Shown here: positions 17,357-25,730 of the stretch, piece after piece | Position numbering within the stretch: the stretch's first letter is position 1 | How the letters are laid out: the number at the start of each line of letters is the position of its first letter | Source of the DNA: CAVSIS01 sp963814875 | GTDB taxonomy: Bacteria; Acidobacteriota; Thermoanaerobaculia; Thermoanaerobaculales; Sulfomarinibacteraceae | Reading direction: 5' to 3' | Assembly (NCBI GenBank): GCA_963814875.1 | Contig: CAWFFJ010000018.1 | Location: 355,166 to 419,165, forward strand | DNA length: 64,000 nucleotides | Made by a program: the position numbers and the translations under genes | Notes under the pieces: model-generated | Databases searched by the model: none | Told to the model about the DNA's origin: nothing | The model's input: only the letters and a program-made list of their open reading frames with translations

Positions 17357-17968
17357 TCAGCCCGCCGAAAGCTCCTTCTCCAGCGACGACAGATCCGGAA
17401 CCTCCGGGTTGGTCGCCTTGATCTGTTGGAGCTTCTTCATCGCCGCCGTAGCCTCTTCGTGGCGGTGGAGGTCGAAGTGCAGAACGACGACCTTGTTGTA
17501 CCAGGCCTGCCAGTGATCCGGCTCGAGGGCGATGGCCTTGTCGAGGAGCTCGAGGGAGCGGTCGAACTGGCCGAGGTTGCGATAAACCACCGCGAGGTCT
17601 GTGAGCACGTTGGCATCGCCGGCTGACTTCTCGAGCGAGCGCTCATACCAGTTCCTGGCGTCTCCCCAGCGAGCGGCGTCAAAGTACAGATTCCCGAGCG
17701 CGATCATGAGCCGGGCGTCGTCGGGGCTCTGCGCGAGCAGTTGTTCGAGCTCGGCCGCCTGGCGCGCAAGCGCCCGGTTGGCGTCGGACGCTCCCGCAGC
17801 CTGGGCGCCCTGCTCGACCGGCGGATGGCCCGGCGGCAAGCCCTCCATACCGGTGGCTGCCATCGGCGCCTTCACCGGCGGCACCGTCTGCTGCTCGGCG
17901 AGCACGTAGCCGAGAACGACCCCGACGATCAATCCGATCACCAAGAGGAACCACCCTCGTTTCAGCAT
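17357..17968 (-). CDS. Membrane-anchored TPR protein
   Basis: About 203 residues: a single N-terminal membrane helix (WFLLVIGLIVGVVLGYVL), a Pro-rich linker with PPGHPPVEQ, then about three tetratricopeptide repeats (LMIALGNLYFDAARWGDAR, VLTDLAVVYRNLGQFDRSL, AWYNKVVVLHFDLHRHEEA). The layout resembles CcmI/CycH-type or NrfG-like assembly factors, but no cytochrome c maturation gene is adjacent. The start at 17968 has GGAGGT 8 nt upstream. Probably a periplasm-facing protein-interaction module. Confidence 0.8.
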   Translation of the reverse strand: MLKRGWFLLVIGLIVGVVLGYVLAEQQTVPPVKAPMAATGMEGLPPGHPPVEQGAQAAGASDANRALARQAAELEQLLAQSPDDARLMIALGNLYFDAARWGDARNWYERSLEKSAGDANVLTDLAVVYRNLGQFDRSLELLDKAIALEPDHWQAWYNKVVVLHFDLHRHEEATAAMKKLQQIKATNPEVPDLSSLEKELSAG

Positions 17969-18034
17969 GCTGATCAACCTCCAGCCCGCCGGGCCTCCTG
18001 GCGCGGCTTTGGCGCCGTACCGCGACTGCACTTT

Positions 18035-18763
18035 CTACTCGGATGCGGTCTCCTCGAGCCGCTCCGCGACCCAGGTTCCCGACGCCGGCAGACCGGTGGC
18101 GAGCTGTGTCGCCTCCCAGGTCCCCTCGAGCCGCGAGGAGCCGCCGGCTGTGACCAGTCTGCCATAGAAGATGGCCGCAAAACCGATCTGGGAGTCGATA
18201 CGCTCGAGGCGGACTTTCCCAGCAACCAGCGTTCCCCGGAAAGATCCGTTCCAACCGCCTGCTAGAGAGTAGGTTCCGGTGACCAGCGTGCCATCGAGCG
18301 AGAGTGCGAGCGTACCGTCCTGGCCACCGGGCTCGACCACGATTCGCCAGGTCCCACTGAGGGCGTCCCTCTCCTGCCGTTCGCCGGTCCCAATCTTGTC
18401 CAGCTCCTGCTTGGCCTGGTCGATCTCCGTCCGAGTGGAGACCATCGCGGCCCGCAGCCGCTGGGACTGGAGCAGCACCGTGATCAGCTCGCCCTCGGCG
18501 GTTTGGAGGTCCTCGTCCCGGAGGCGCAGATTGTCGAGGTCCTCCCCTTGCGTCTCTGCGCGCACGAGGTCGGCGCCGAGACGCTCCACCCGGGCCCATG
18601 CCTGTGCGATCCGCCCCTGTTGGCGTTCGAGGTCGTGCATCTGCGTCGCCAGCACGGCCTGTTGGAGCTTGATCGTCTCGAGCAGCACCTGCGCGGTGGG
18701 TACGGCAGCCGCGACGGCGACCACACAGCCCACGAGGATCCCAATGGGGAGCGCGCGTCTCAT
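18035..18763 (-). CDS. Hypothetical exported or membrane-anchored coiled-coil protein
   Basis: About 242 residues: an N-terminal hydrophobic signal/anchor (IGILVGCVVAVAAAVPTAQ), a long heptad-type coiled coil (about 30-130), then a small beta-rich domain with repeated GTWR / GSFRGT / LEGTWEA motifs that looks like a modified lipocalin-like or avidin-like strand set. The ATG overlaps the symporter's stop by 4 bp, so the two are co-translated and may act together. I do not recognise a named family. Confidence 0.7.
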   Translation of the reverse strand: MRRALPIGILVGCVVAVAAAVPTAQVLLETIKLQQAVLATQMHDLERQQGRIAQAWARVERLGADLVRAETQGEDLDNLRLRDEDLQTAEGELITVLLQSQRLRAAMVSTRTEIDQAKQELDKIGTGERQERDALSGTWRIVVEPGGQDGTLALSLDGTLVTGTYSLAGGWNGSFRGTLVAGKVRLERIDSQIGFAAIFYGRLVTAGGSSRLEGTWEATQLATGLPASGTWVAERLEETASE

Positions 18764-19974
18764 GCGGTTCTCCCTTCGAAGCGGCTGATCACCGCTGTTC
18801 CGACCAGGTCGCTCCAGACGTTGGTCGTGGTTCGCAGCATGTCGAGCACGCTGTCCACGGCAATGATGACCCCGATTCCCTCGAGCGGGAGCCCGACAGC
18901 ATCGAGCACGATGACCAGCATCACGAGACCTGCCATGGGAATGCCGGCTGCCCCAACCGAGGCGAGCAACGCAGTGAACAAGACCATGACCTGCTGGTGC
19001 AGGTCCAGGCTGATCCCGTACATCTGGGCAATGGTGAGCGCCGCAACGGCCTCGTAAAGCGCCGTACCGTCCATGTTCACGGTGGCGCCGAGCGGGAGCA
19101 CGAAGCTGACCACGCCCTTGGGTAGCCCCGCCTGGTGCTCCGCACACTCCATCGAGAGCGGCAGCGTCGCCGATGACGAAGCGGTCGAGAACGCCGTTAC
19201 GAGCGCCGGAAGCACGTTGCGAGCGAACGCGATCGGCGACCGGCGTCCGAAGACCGCGAGCAGGAGCGCAAGCGTCACCGTGGCATGGATGAACAGGCTC
19301 AGGACCACCGTCATGAAGTAGGGCCACAGCCCGAGGATGAGGTCGACCCCGCTGCGGCCCACGGCCCGGGCGATGAGCCCGAAGATGCCGATTGGCGCGA
19401 GCCTGATGATGCCCATCGTCAACCGCTGAATGACTGCGAGAACCCCGCTCACCACCCGTGTTACGGGCCGCGCGACGCTTTCGTCCAGCCCGGTCAGGAC
19501 GAGCCCGAACAGGATGGCGAAGGTAATCACCGGCAGCACGTCCCCGCGCGCCATCGCGCCGATCACGTTGTCCGGCACCAGGCGGAGGACGAAGTCGGCA
19601 AGGCCCCCTTGCGCAGCGTCCAGGCCCTCCGGGGCTTCGCCATGTACACCCAGCGTCAACCCGACGCCGGGTTGGAACAGGTTGACCAGGGTGAGGCCGA
19701 CGACGATCGCCAGGGTCGTCGTCACGGCGTAGTAGAGCAGCGTACGAACACCCACTCGACCCACGGTCCGCACGTCGCCGAGGCTCGCCATCCCGTCGAC
19801 CAGCGAAAGGAAGATCAGCGGGATGATGATCATCTTCAGCAGCCGGAGGAAGAGATCGCCGATGAAACCGGCTTCGCGGCCCGCCTCCGGCGCTACGGAG
19901 CCGAGCGCCGCCCCGGCCACCAAGGCCATCAGCACCTGCCAATGGAGCTTCTGGTACCAAGGACCCGTCTGCAT
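18760..19974 (-). CDS. Dicarboxylate/amino acid:cation symporter (DAACS family)
   Basis: A 404-residue inner-membrane transporter of the GltP/DctA/GltPh type, importing C4-dicarboxylates or acidic/neutral amino acids with Na+ or H+. Evidence: the N-terminal LFLRLLKMIIIPLIF segment, the serine-rich re-entrant loop STASSSATLP, and the substrate/Na+ site GATVNMDGTAL in TM7 followed by HP2 residues GAAGIPMAG. The protein is close to full length for the family. A co-translated coiled-coil protein follows. Nearby malic enzyme and malate synthase make a C4-acid substrate plausible, but they are 27 kb away. Confidence 0.92.
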   Translation of the reverse strand: MQTGPWYQKLHWQVLMALVAGAALGSVAPEAGREAGFIGDLFLRLLKMIIIPLIFLSLVDGMASLGDVRTVGRVGVRTLLYYAVTTTLAIVVGLTLVNLFQPGVGLTLGVHGEAPEGLDAAQGGLADFVLRLVPDNVIGAMARGDVLPVITFAILFGLVLTGLDESVARPVTRVVSGVLAVIQRLTMGIIRLAPIGIFGLIARAVGRSGVDLILGLWPYFMTVVLSLFIHATVTLALLLAVFGRRSPIAFARNVLPALVTAFSTASSSATLPLSMECAEHQAGLPKGVVSFVLPLGATVNMDGTALYEAVAALTIAQMYGISLDLHQQVMVLFTALLASVGAAGIPMAGLVMLVIVLDAVGLPLEGIGVIIAVDSVLDMLRTTTNVWSDLVGTAVISRFEGRTA

Positions 19975-20234
19975 GCCTCTCCACGTTCCGCCGGCAGCCT
20001 CTCGACCGCCGCTCGTCGCGGGTGCTGAGCTCAGCCGGCTACCGGGGCAACCCTGCGCCCCTGCTTCCTCCCGACCCCCACCCGATGGACAAGTCTCCGC
20101 TGCTCAGCGCCTCCCACGCAACCCGAGATGCGTCTTGGCGCTTCGTTTCGTAATCGATCCGGACCGACACAGAGCTCGGTATTCTCGCGGCGCACCGTAG
20201 CGGGACGATCAGACCTGAGTGCGGACGATGCGGA

Positions 20235-20747
20235 TCAGGCGTCCCCGCCCGCCTCCATGTGCCGCTTGAGCACGCTCTCGACCTCGCTGTCGACGTCGTC
20301 TGCGGCGCGCCCTTCGACCTCGGCGACCTCGTAGACCAGGAGCTGACGGGCGTGGTCGAACATCTTGCGCTCGCGAAACGACAGCGGCTTGCGCGACGCG
20401 ACGTCGGCGAGGCACAGGAGTACATCGACGATCTCCTCGAGTTCGCCGGTCTTGATCCGGTCGAGGTTCGCGCGGTAGCGGTCCTTCCAGTCCTCGGCCT
20501 CGTCCGTATCGTTTGCGCGGAGTCGCTTCATGATCCGCGTGACGTCGGGCCGGGCGGCAAGGTGGCGCAGGCCCACCCGCTCCGAGTTTCCGACCGGGAC
20601 CACGACCTTGGACTCGGTGTTCAGCAGACGGAGGTGGTAACACTCCATCTCGGTGCCGGCGAGCTCCTCGGTTTCGATGCTCTCGACAACCGACACACCC
20701 TGGGACGGGTAGACGACCTTGTCACCGACCTCGAAGCGCACGGGCAA
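20235..20747 (-). CDS. carD: CarD family RNA polymerase-binding regulator
   Basis: A 170-residue CarD/CdnL protein. The N-terminal Tudor-like RNA polymerase interaction domain begins FEVGDKVVYPSQGVSVVESIE, and the helical C-terminal domain contains the WKDRYRANLDRIKTGE segment typical of the family. Such proteins bind the beta subunit and stabilise open promoter complexes, often at rRNA and stress promoters. It is monocistronic by spacing, preceded by repeat element D and followed by 260 bp without a supported gene. Confidence 0.93.
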   Translation of the reverse strand: MPVRFEVGDKVVYPSQGVSVVESIETEELAGTEMECYHLRLLNTESKVVVPVGNSERVGLRHLAARPDVTRIMKRLRANDTDEAEDWKDRYRANLDRIKTGELEEIVDVLLCLADVASRKPLSFRERKMFDHARQLLVYEVAEVEGRAADDVDSEVESVLKRHMEAGGDA

Positions 20748-20819
20748 CCCCTTCCGGAACCTATCGATGGTAGCACGGACACGCTACCCCGCGGAGGTCA
20801 TCGAGAGGGTTCGACCCTT

Positions 20820-20930
20820 TGAACCTCAAAGAAGCACAGAGCCAACCCAACCCCCCGAAGGCCCGGTGCGCCCGCTCGCGGGCGCAGGCCCTCTGGGCGG
20901 GCGGAAACTCTGTGCTTCTCTGAGGTGAAA
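20820..20930. repeat. Octamer-period inverted repeat element D
   Basis: The left arm (20820-20841, TGAACCTCAAAG/AAGCACAG type) and right arm (20908-20930) are inverted 8-nt-period copies. Between them is a GC-rich hairpin at 20860-20890 with arms GGTGCGCCCG and CGGGCGCA. It starts about 10 nt after the stop of the cysteine desulfurase gene on the minus strand and precedes carD. Confidence 0.85.
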
Positions 20931-20938
20931 ACTGCAGC

Positions 20939-22075
20939 CTATGCGAGCTCCCGGTAGGCCTGCACGATGAGCTCGCTCGCCCGGTCGACCTCGCTCTCGG
21001 TCGTCCAGCGACCAAGCGTGAGTCGGATCGTCGATACCGCACGCTCGACCGGTACTCCCATCGCCGCCAGAACGTGAGAAACCTTCACCTCTTGGGCGTG
21101 GCAGGCCGCTCCTGCGGACGCGGCGACCTCCTCGCCGAGCCGATCCAACAGCGCATCCGCCGCGATGCCGGGCAGCACAGCCGAGAGCGTGTTCGGCAGC
21201 CGGTGCTCAGGGTGGCCGTGCTCGACGAGCTCGGGAATCGCAGCCTGAAGCCCGTCTCGCAGCCGGTCGCGCAGCGCGCGCAAGCGCCGACCCTCCTCGG
21301 TGACTCGGAGGGCTGCCAGCTCGGCCGCGAGACCGAGCCCGACGATCCCAGGCACGTTTTCGGTCCCGGCGCGCAGGCCTCGCTCGTGGGCCGCGCCCCG
21401 GATCAGCGGCTCGAGAGGCGTGCCCCGGCGCACGTAGAGAGCCCCAATACCTTTTGGCGCATAGAGCTTGTGCCCGGCGATCGTGAGCAGATCGACGCCG
21501 AGGGCGCCGACGTCGACCGCGACCTTCCCGACCGCCTGCGCCGCGTCAGTGTGGACCAGGACGCCGCGGGACCGGCACCGCTCGGCGATCTCGGCCACCG
21601 GCTGGAGCGTCCCCACCTCGTTGTTGGCCAGCATGATCGACACCAGCACGCTGTCCGATCGGAGAGCGCGCTCAACCTCGAGCGGGTCAATGCGGCCGAG
21701 ACCGTCCACGCCGACGATCGTCAGCCCGGCGAGCCCCTCGATCTCGAGCGCGATCGCGGGCTGGAGCACGGCTGGGTGCTCGACGGCCGAGGTCACGAGA
21801 TGGCCGCCGCCGCGCGCCGACAGGACCCCGCGGAGGGCATGGTTGTCCGACTCGGACCCACCCGACGTGAAGACGATCTCGTCGGCCGCGCAGCCGATGG
21901 CGGCCGCCACCTGGGAACGGGCCCGATCCACCGCCTCACGTGCCCGCCGACCCGTACGGTGCGGCGACGATGGGTTCCCGAACAGCTCGAGGGTCGCCTC
22001 TGCCACCGCTCCGGCAACCCTCGGGTCGACCGGAGTGGTGGCGTTGTAGTCGAGGTAGATCGGCGGTGCCGTCAT
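20939..22075 (-). CDS. Cysteine desulfurase (IscS/NifS family)
   Basis: PLP enzyme of 378 residues that removes sulfur from cysteine for Fe-S clusters and thio-modified tRNA. Motifs: IYLDYNATTP at the start, the PLP-binding EH near 99, K203 in TIAGHKLYAPKG, and the persulfide cysteine C325 in AGAACHAQE. The short active-site loop and SHVLAAMG context fit the IscS/NifS (group I) type. The start at 22075 is just before the conserved N-terminus; the upstream in-frame leader has no homology. No iscU or mnmA is adjacent, so its acceptor is unknown. Confidence 0.93.
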   Translation of the reverse strand: MTAPPIYLDYNATTPVDPRVAGAVAEATLELFGNPSSPHRTGRRAREAVDRARSQVAAAIGCAADEIVFTSGGSESDNHALRGVLSARGGGHLVTSAVEHPAVLQPAIALEIEGLAGLTIVGVDGLGRIDPLEVERALRSDSVLVSIMLANNEVGTLQPVAEIAERCRSRGVLVHTDAAQAVGKVAVDVGALGVDLLTIAGHKLYAPKGIGALYVRRGTPLEPLIRGAAHERGLRAGTENVPGIVGLGLAAELAALRVTEEGRRLRALRDRLRDGLQAAIPELVEHGHPEHRLPNTLSAVLPGIAADALLDRLGEEVAASAGAACHAQEVKVSHVLAAMGVPVERAVSTIRLTLGRWTTESEVDRASELIVQAYRELA

Positions 22076-22176
22076 CCGACGCCATCCTCTCGTCTCCACG
22101 TCGTCGTGCTCAGCAGCAAGCGACCCAACGCTGCATCCCTCCGGCCCCGAATCGAGCTGTCTTTGCAGGTCGGCTC

Positions 22177-23745
22177 CTACTCGGAGACCGACGGCGAGCC
22201 CGCCTCGCCCTTCCACCGCACCTCGTAGAGATCGTGTCGCCGGTCCTTCCAGTTCTGCACAGTGCCCGCGCGGCGGCAGTGGTCGAGCTTCTCGAGGTCG
22301 ACATCGTGGATGACCACCATCTCCACGTTCGGCGTGCCCTCGGCCGCGATCGCGTCGCGCGAGAACGGGAAGTCCGACGGCGTGAAGATCGCCGACTGCG
22401 CGTACTGGATGTCCATGTTCTCGACTTCGGGCAGGTTGCCGACCGTGCCGGCGATGGCGACGTACACCTGATTCTCGATGCAGCGCGCCTGGGCGCAGTA
22501 ACGGACCCTGAGGTAGCCCTGGCGCTCGTCGGTGCAGAACGGGACAAACAGGATCCGGGCGCCGCGATCGACGGCGATCCGAGCGAGCTCCGGGAACTCG
22601 ACGTCGTAGCAGATGAGGATTGCAACCTTACCCTTGTCGGTGTCGAAGACCTCGAGGCGATCGCCCGGCTGGACACCCCACCAACGGCGCTCGTTGGGCG
22701 TGATGTGGAGCTTGCGCTGCTTGCCGATCTGGCCGTCGCGGCGGAACAGGTAGGCGGTGTTGGTGAGCCGCTCGTCCTCGAAGGTGAAGTGAGAACCGCC
22801 AATGATGTTGATGTTGTACTTTACCGCCAGGTCCGAGAACAGGTCGAGGAACTGAGGCGTGAGATCGGCCAGCTTGCGCACCGCTTCTGCGGGGCTGCCT
22901 GCCGGTAGGAAGGAGAGCATCTGGGTGGTGAAGATCTCCGGGAAGACCACGAAGTCGGCCTTGTAGCCGGATCCGACATCGACGAAGTACTCGCACTGCT
23001 CGGCGAAGTCCTCGAACCCTGAGAGGTGGCGCATCCCGTACTGCACGACACAGATCCGCGCGGGCCGCGAGGTCAGCATGCGCCGATGGGGGTCGGGCTC
23101 GTAGTCGAGGTTGACCCACTCGAGCAGGGTTGCGAAACCGTCCGACTCGAGATCGCTCGCCAGGTAGGACCGAATCACCCGCTTGAGCGTGAACCCGTTG
23201 GCGAGCTGGGTGGTGAGCACCGGGTCGTAGATGTCCTTTGACTGGACTCCCTCGACGTACTCGCGGACCGTCATATTCTGCTTCAGCTTGCCGAAACCGG
23301 GGATCCGCCCGCCGACCATGATCCGCCGGAGGTTCAGCTCCCGGCACAGCTGCTTGCGCGCCTCGTAGAGCCGACGGGCGAGCTTCATGCCCCTCCACTC
23401 GGGGTGGACCATGACCTCGATGCCGTAGAGTGTGTCGCCCTCGGGGTCGTGATTGCTGATCGTCCCCTCCCCCGAGATCTCCATCCAGGTGTGGCCTTCC
23501 TCGTACTCGTCGAAGTCGATGACCAGGCTTGACGACGACGCCACCACCTCACCGTCGACCTCGACCACCAGCTGGCCCGCGGGGAACGTCTCGAGGTGGG
23601 CCTCGATGTGCTCATGGCGCCACGGCTTCATCTCCGGAAAGCAAAGTCCCTGCAGCTCGACGATCCGGTCGTAGTCCTCAAGGCGCATCGGCCGGACCGC
23701 GACCTTCCACTCGAACTCGCGATGGTCAACAGTGTCTCTGGACAT
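22177..23745 (-). CDS. GNAT acetyltransferase-carbon/nitrogen hydrolase (nitrilase superfamily) fusion
   Basis: A 522-residue two-domain protein. The N-terminal GNAT domain (about 15-210) has the acetyl-CoA loop region HPEWRGMKLARRLYEAR. The C-terminal nitrilase-superfamily amidohydrolase (about 228-510) has the Glu-Lys-Cys triad E270 (FPEIF), K345 (RKLHITPNE) and C379 (LICYDVEFPE). This fused architecture is known in several phyla; its substrate is not established. The start at 23745 has GAGGAGG 6 nt upstream. It is divergent from the P5C dehydrogenase gene with 238 bp between them. Confidence 0.93.
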   Translation of the reverse strand: MSRDTVDHREFEWKVAVRPMRLEDYDRIVELQGLCFPEMKPWRHEHIEAHLETFPAGQLVVEVDGEVVASSSSLVIDFDEYEEGHTWMEISGEGTISNHDPEGDTLYGIEVMVHPEWRGMKLARRLYEARKQLCRELNLRRIMVGGRIPGFGKLKQNMTVREYVEGVQSKDIYDPVLTTQLANGFTLKRVIRSYLASDLESDGFATLLEWVNLDYEPDPHRRMLTSRPARICVVQYGMRHLSGFEDFAEQCEYFVDVGSGYKADFVVFPEIFTTQMLSFLPAGSPAEAVRKLADLTPQFLDLFSDLAVKYNINIIGGSHFTFEDERLTNTAYLFRRDGQIGKQRKLHITPNERRWWGVQPGDRLEVFDTDKGKVAILICYDVEFPELARIAVDRGARILFVPFCTDERQGYLRVRYCAQARCIENQVYVAIAGTVGNLPEVENMDIQYAQSAIFTPSDFPFSRDAIAAEGTPNVEMVVIHDVDLEKLDHCRRAGTVQNWKDRRHDLYEVRWKGEAGSPSVSE

Positions 23746-23983
23746 GAACAACCTCCTCACGCACCAACATCGACCGCTGCAAACATACTCCGACGGGGCA
23801 CCGCGGACCGAGCGGTCGGAGCTCTGGTCTCGGTGCTCTTCGGAGCCTGCACCATGCCCCTCTCCGCGTCGGTCTCGGTCGTCCGCAGCCTTTTGCAGCC
23901 AGCCTTGCGCCGTCTTTCACGTACCGGTACCATGCCCGCGCGGCCGCGGGCCGACCCCTCACCCGGCCGACAGGAGGTCCCCC

Positions 23984-25615
23984 ATGGCAAACGGAATCGT
24001 CCCGATCCCGAAGCCGGTCAACGAACCGGTCCGCGCCTACGGCCCGGGTTCGCCCGAGAAGGTCTCGCTCAAGAAGAAGCTCGCCGCAATGCTTGCCGAG
24101 GAAATCGAAATTCCCCTGATCATCGGCGGCAAGGAGGTCCGCACCGGAAAGACCGCAAAGGCGGTCTGCCCGCACGACCACGGCCACGTGCTCGCGACGT
24201 ACCACAAGGCCGGCGATGCCGAGGTGAAGATGGCGGTCGAGGCCTCCCAGGCGGCATGGCGCGAGTGGTCGGAGATGGCGTGGGAGGACCGCGCCACCTG
24301 CATGCTCAAGGCCGCGGAGCTGCTCGCCGGTCCGTGGCGCGATACCCTCAACGCCGCGACCATGCTCAACCAGTCGAAGACCGTGTTCCAGGCCGAGATC
24401 GACTCCGCTTGCGAGCTGATCGACTTTTACCGCTTCAACCCCTCCTACATGAAGTTCATCTATGAGCAGCAGCCGGAGTCGATGCTGGGCCATTGGGACT
24501 ACGTCGAGTACCGCGCGCTCGAGGGTTTTGTGTTCGCGGTCACGCCGTTCAACTTCACCTCAATCGCCGGCAACCTGCCGACGGCGCCGGCCCTGATGGG
24601 CAACGTGGTGCTGTGGAAGCCCGCCTCGTCCGCGGTCTTCACCGCATACCACCTGATGAAGCTCTTCGAGGCCGCCGGCTTCCCGCCCGGCGTGATCAAC
24701 TTCATCCCCGGATCAGGGGGCGAGGTCGGCAGCCCGGTGATGGCGTCTCCGCACCTGACAGGCATCCACTTCACCGGCTCGACTCCGGTCTTCCAGGACA
24801 TGTGGCGGACCATCGGCAGCAACATCGCCGGCTACCGCACCTACCCCCGCATCGTCGGCGAGACCGGCGGCAAGAACTTCATCTTCGCCCATGCCTCTGC
24901 CGACATCGACGCGCTCGCGACCGCGCTGCTGCGTGGCGCCTTCGAGTACCAGGGCCAGAAGTGCTCCGCCGCGTCGCGGGCGTACATCCCGGCGTCGCTG
25001 TGGCCGCGGTTGAAGGACGTCCTCCTCGGTCAGATGGCGGAGATCAAGGTCGGCCCGCCGACCGACTTCCGGAACTTCTTCAACGCGGTCATCGACAAGG
25101 GAGCCTACCGCGACCACGCCGGCTACATCGACCACGCCAAGGCCTCGTCCGACTGTGAGATCCTCGCCGGCGGGACGTACGACGACTCGGTCGGCTACTT
25201 CATCCAGCCGACTGTCGTGCTGACCACCAACCCGCGCCAGAAACTGATGGAAGAGGAGATCTTCGGCCCCGTCCTCACTCTCCACGTCTACGACGACGCG
25301 AAGCTCGACGAGGCTCTCGAACTGTGCGACACCACGAGCCCCTATGCCCTCACCGGCGCGATCTTCGCCGAGGACCGCCAGGCCGCCGTGAAGATGGCCG
25401 CCCGCCTGCGCCACGCGGCCGGCAACTTCTACCTCAACGACAAGCCCACCGGCGCGGTCGTCGGCCAGCAGCCGTTCGGCGGCTCGCGGGCCTCGGGCAC
25501 CAACGACAAGGCCGGCTCGTACCTCAATCTGATCCGCTGGACCTCGCAGCGCACCGTCAAGGAGAGCTTCGTCCCGCCCAAGCACTTCGCCTACCCGTTC
25601 ATGGGCGAGGAGTAG
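23984..25615 (+). CDS. pruA: L-glutamate gamma-semialdehyde dehydrogenase (P5C dehydrogenase)
   Basis: A 543-residue aldehyde dehydrogenase of the ALDH4 (eukaryote-like P5CDH) type, oxidising glutamate semialdehyde to glutamate with NAD+ in proline and arginine breakdown. The catalytic Glu is E293 in GETGGKN and the catalytic Cys is C327 in GQKCSAASR; FAVTPFNFTSIAGNL is the NAD-binding segment and the C-terminus ends KHFAYPFMGEE as in this group. The start at 23984 is set by AGGAGGT 5-6 nt upstream; the longer in-frame ORF is low-complexity leader. No proline dehydrogenase gene is in the window. Confidence 0.94.
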   Translation: MANGIVPIPKPVNEPVRAYGPGSPEKVSLKKKLAAMLAEEIEIPLIIGGKEVRTGKTAKAVCPHDHGHVLATYHKAGDAEVKMAVEASQAAWREWSEMAWEDRATCMLKAAELLAGPWRDTLNAATMLNQSKTVFQAEIDSACELIDFYRFNPSYMKFIYEQQPESMLGHWDYVEYRALEGFVFAVTPFNFTSIAGNLPTAPALMGNVVLWKPASSAVFTAYHLMKLFEAAGFPPGVINFIPGSGGEVGSPVMASPHLTGIHFTGSTPVFQDMWRTIGSNIAGYRTYPRIVGETGGKNFIFAHASADIDALATALLRGAFEYQGQKCSAASRAYIPASLWPRLKDVLLGQMAEIKVGPPTDFRNFFNAVIDKGAYRDHAGYIDHAKASSDCEILAGGTYDDSVGYFIQPTVVLTTNPRQKLMEEEIFGPVLTLHVYDDAKLDEALELCDTTSPYALTGAIFAEDRQAAVKMAARLRHAAGNFYLNDKPTGAVVGQQPFGGSRASGTNDKAGSYLNLIRWTSQRTVKESFVPPKHFAYPFMGEE

Positions 25616-25641
25616 CAGTCGGCTCGATTTTCCGAAACACA

Positions 25642-25668
25642 ACGGCCGGGGCGTCACGTCCCGGCCGT
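25642..25668 (+). terminator. Probable terminator after P5C dehydrogenase
   Basis: A perfect 9-bp GC-rich stem (ACGGCCGGG / CCCGGCCGT) with a 9-nt loop, 26 nt after the stop codon and followed by TTCTCAT. The T-run is poor, so termination may be partial. It could also serve the convergent Sel1 gene. Confidence 0.5.
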
Positions 25669-25730
25669 TCTCATATGCCTTCCCCGCCCGTTGGCGGACG
25701 CGACGCGCCCGACCCCACGACCACGAGGCC

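Noticed and set aside
19975..20234. Possible small gene between the symporter and carD
   Set aside because: Short frames here run into carD or lack start signals; no repeat or hairpin stands out.
23732..23983. N-terminal extension of P5C dehydrogenase from an in-frame ATG at 23732
   Set aside because: The extension is low-complexity and overlaps the divergent gene's start; the ATG at 23984 has a strong ribosome site and matches family length.
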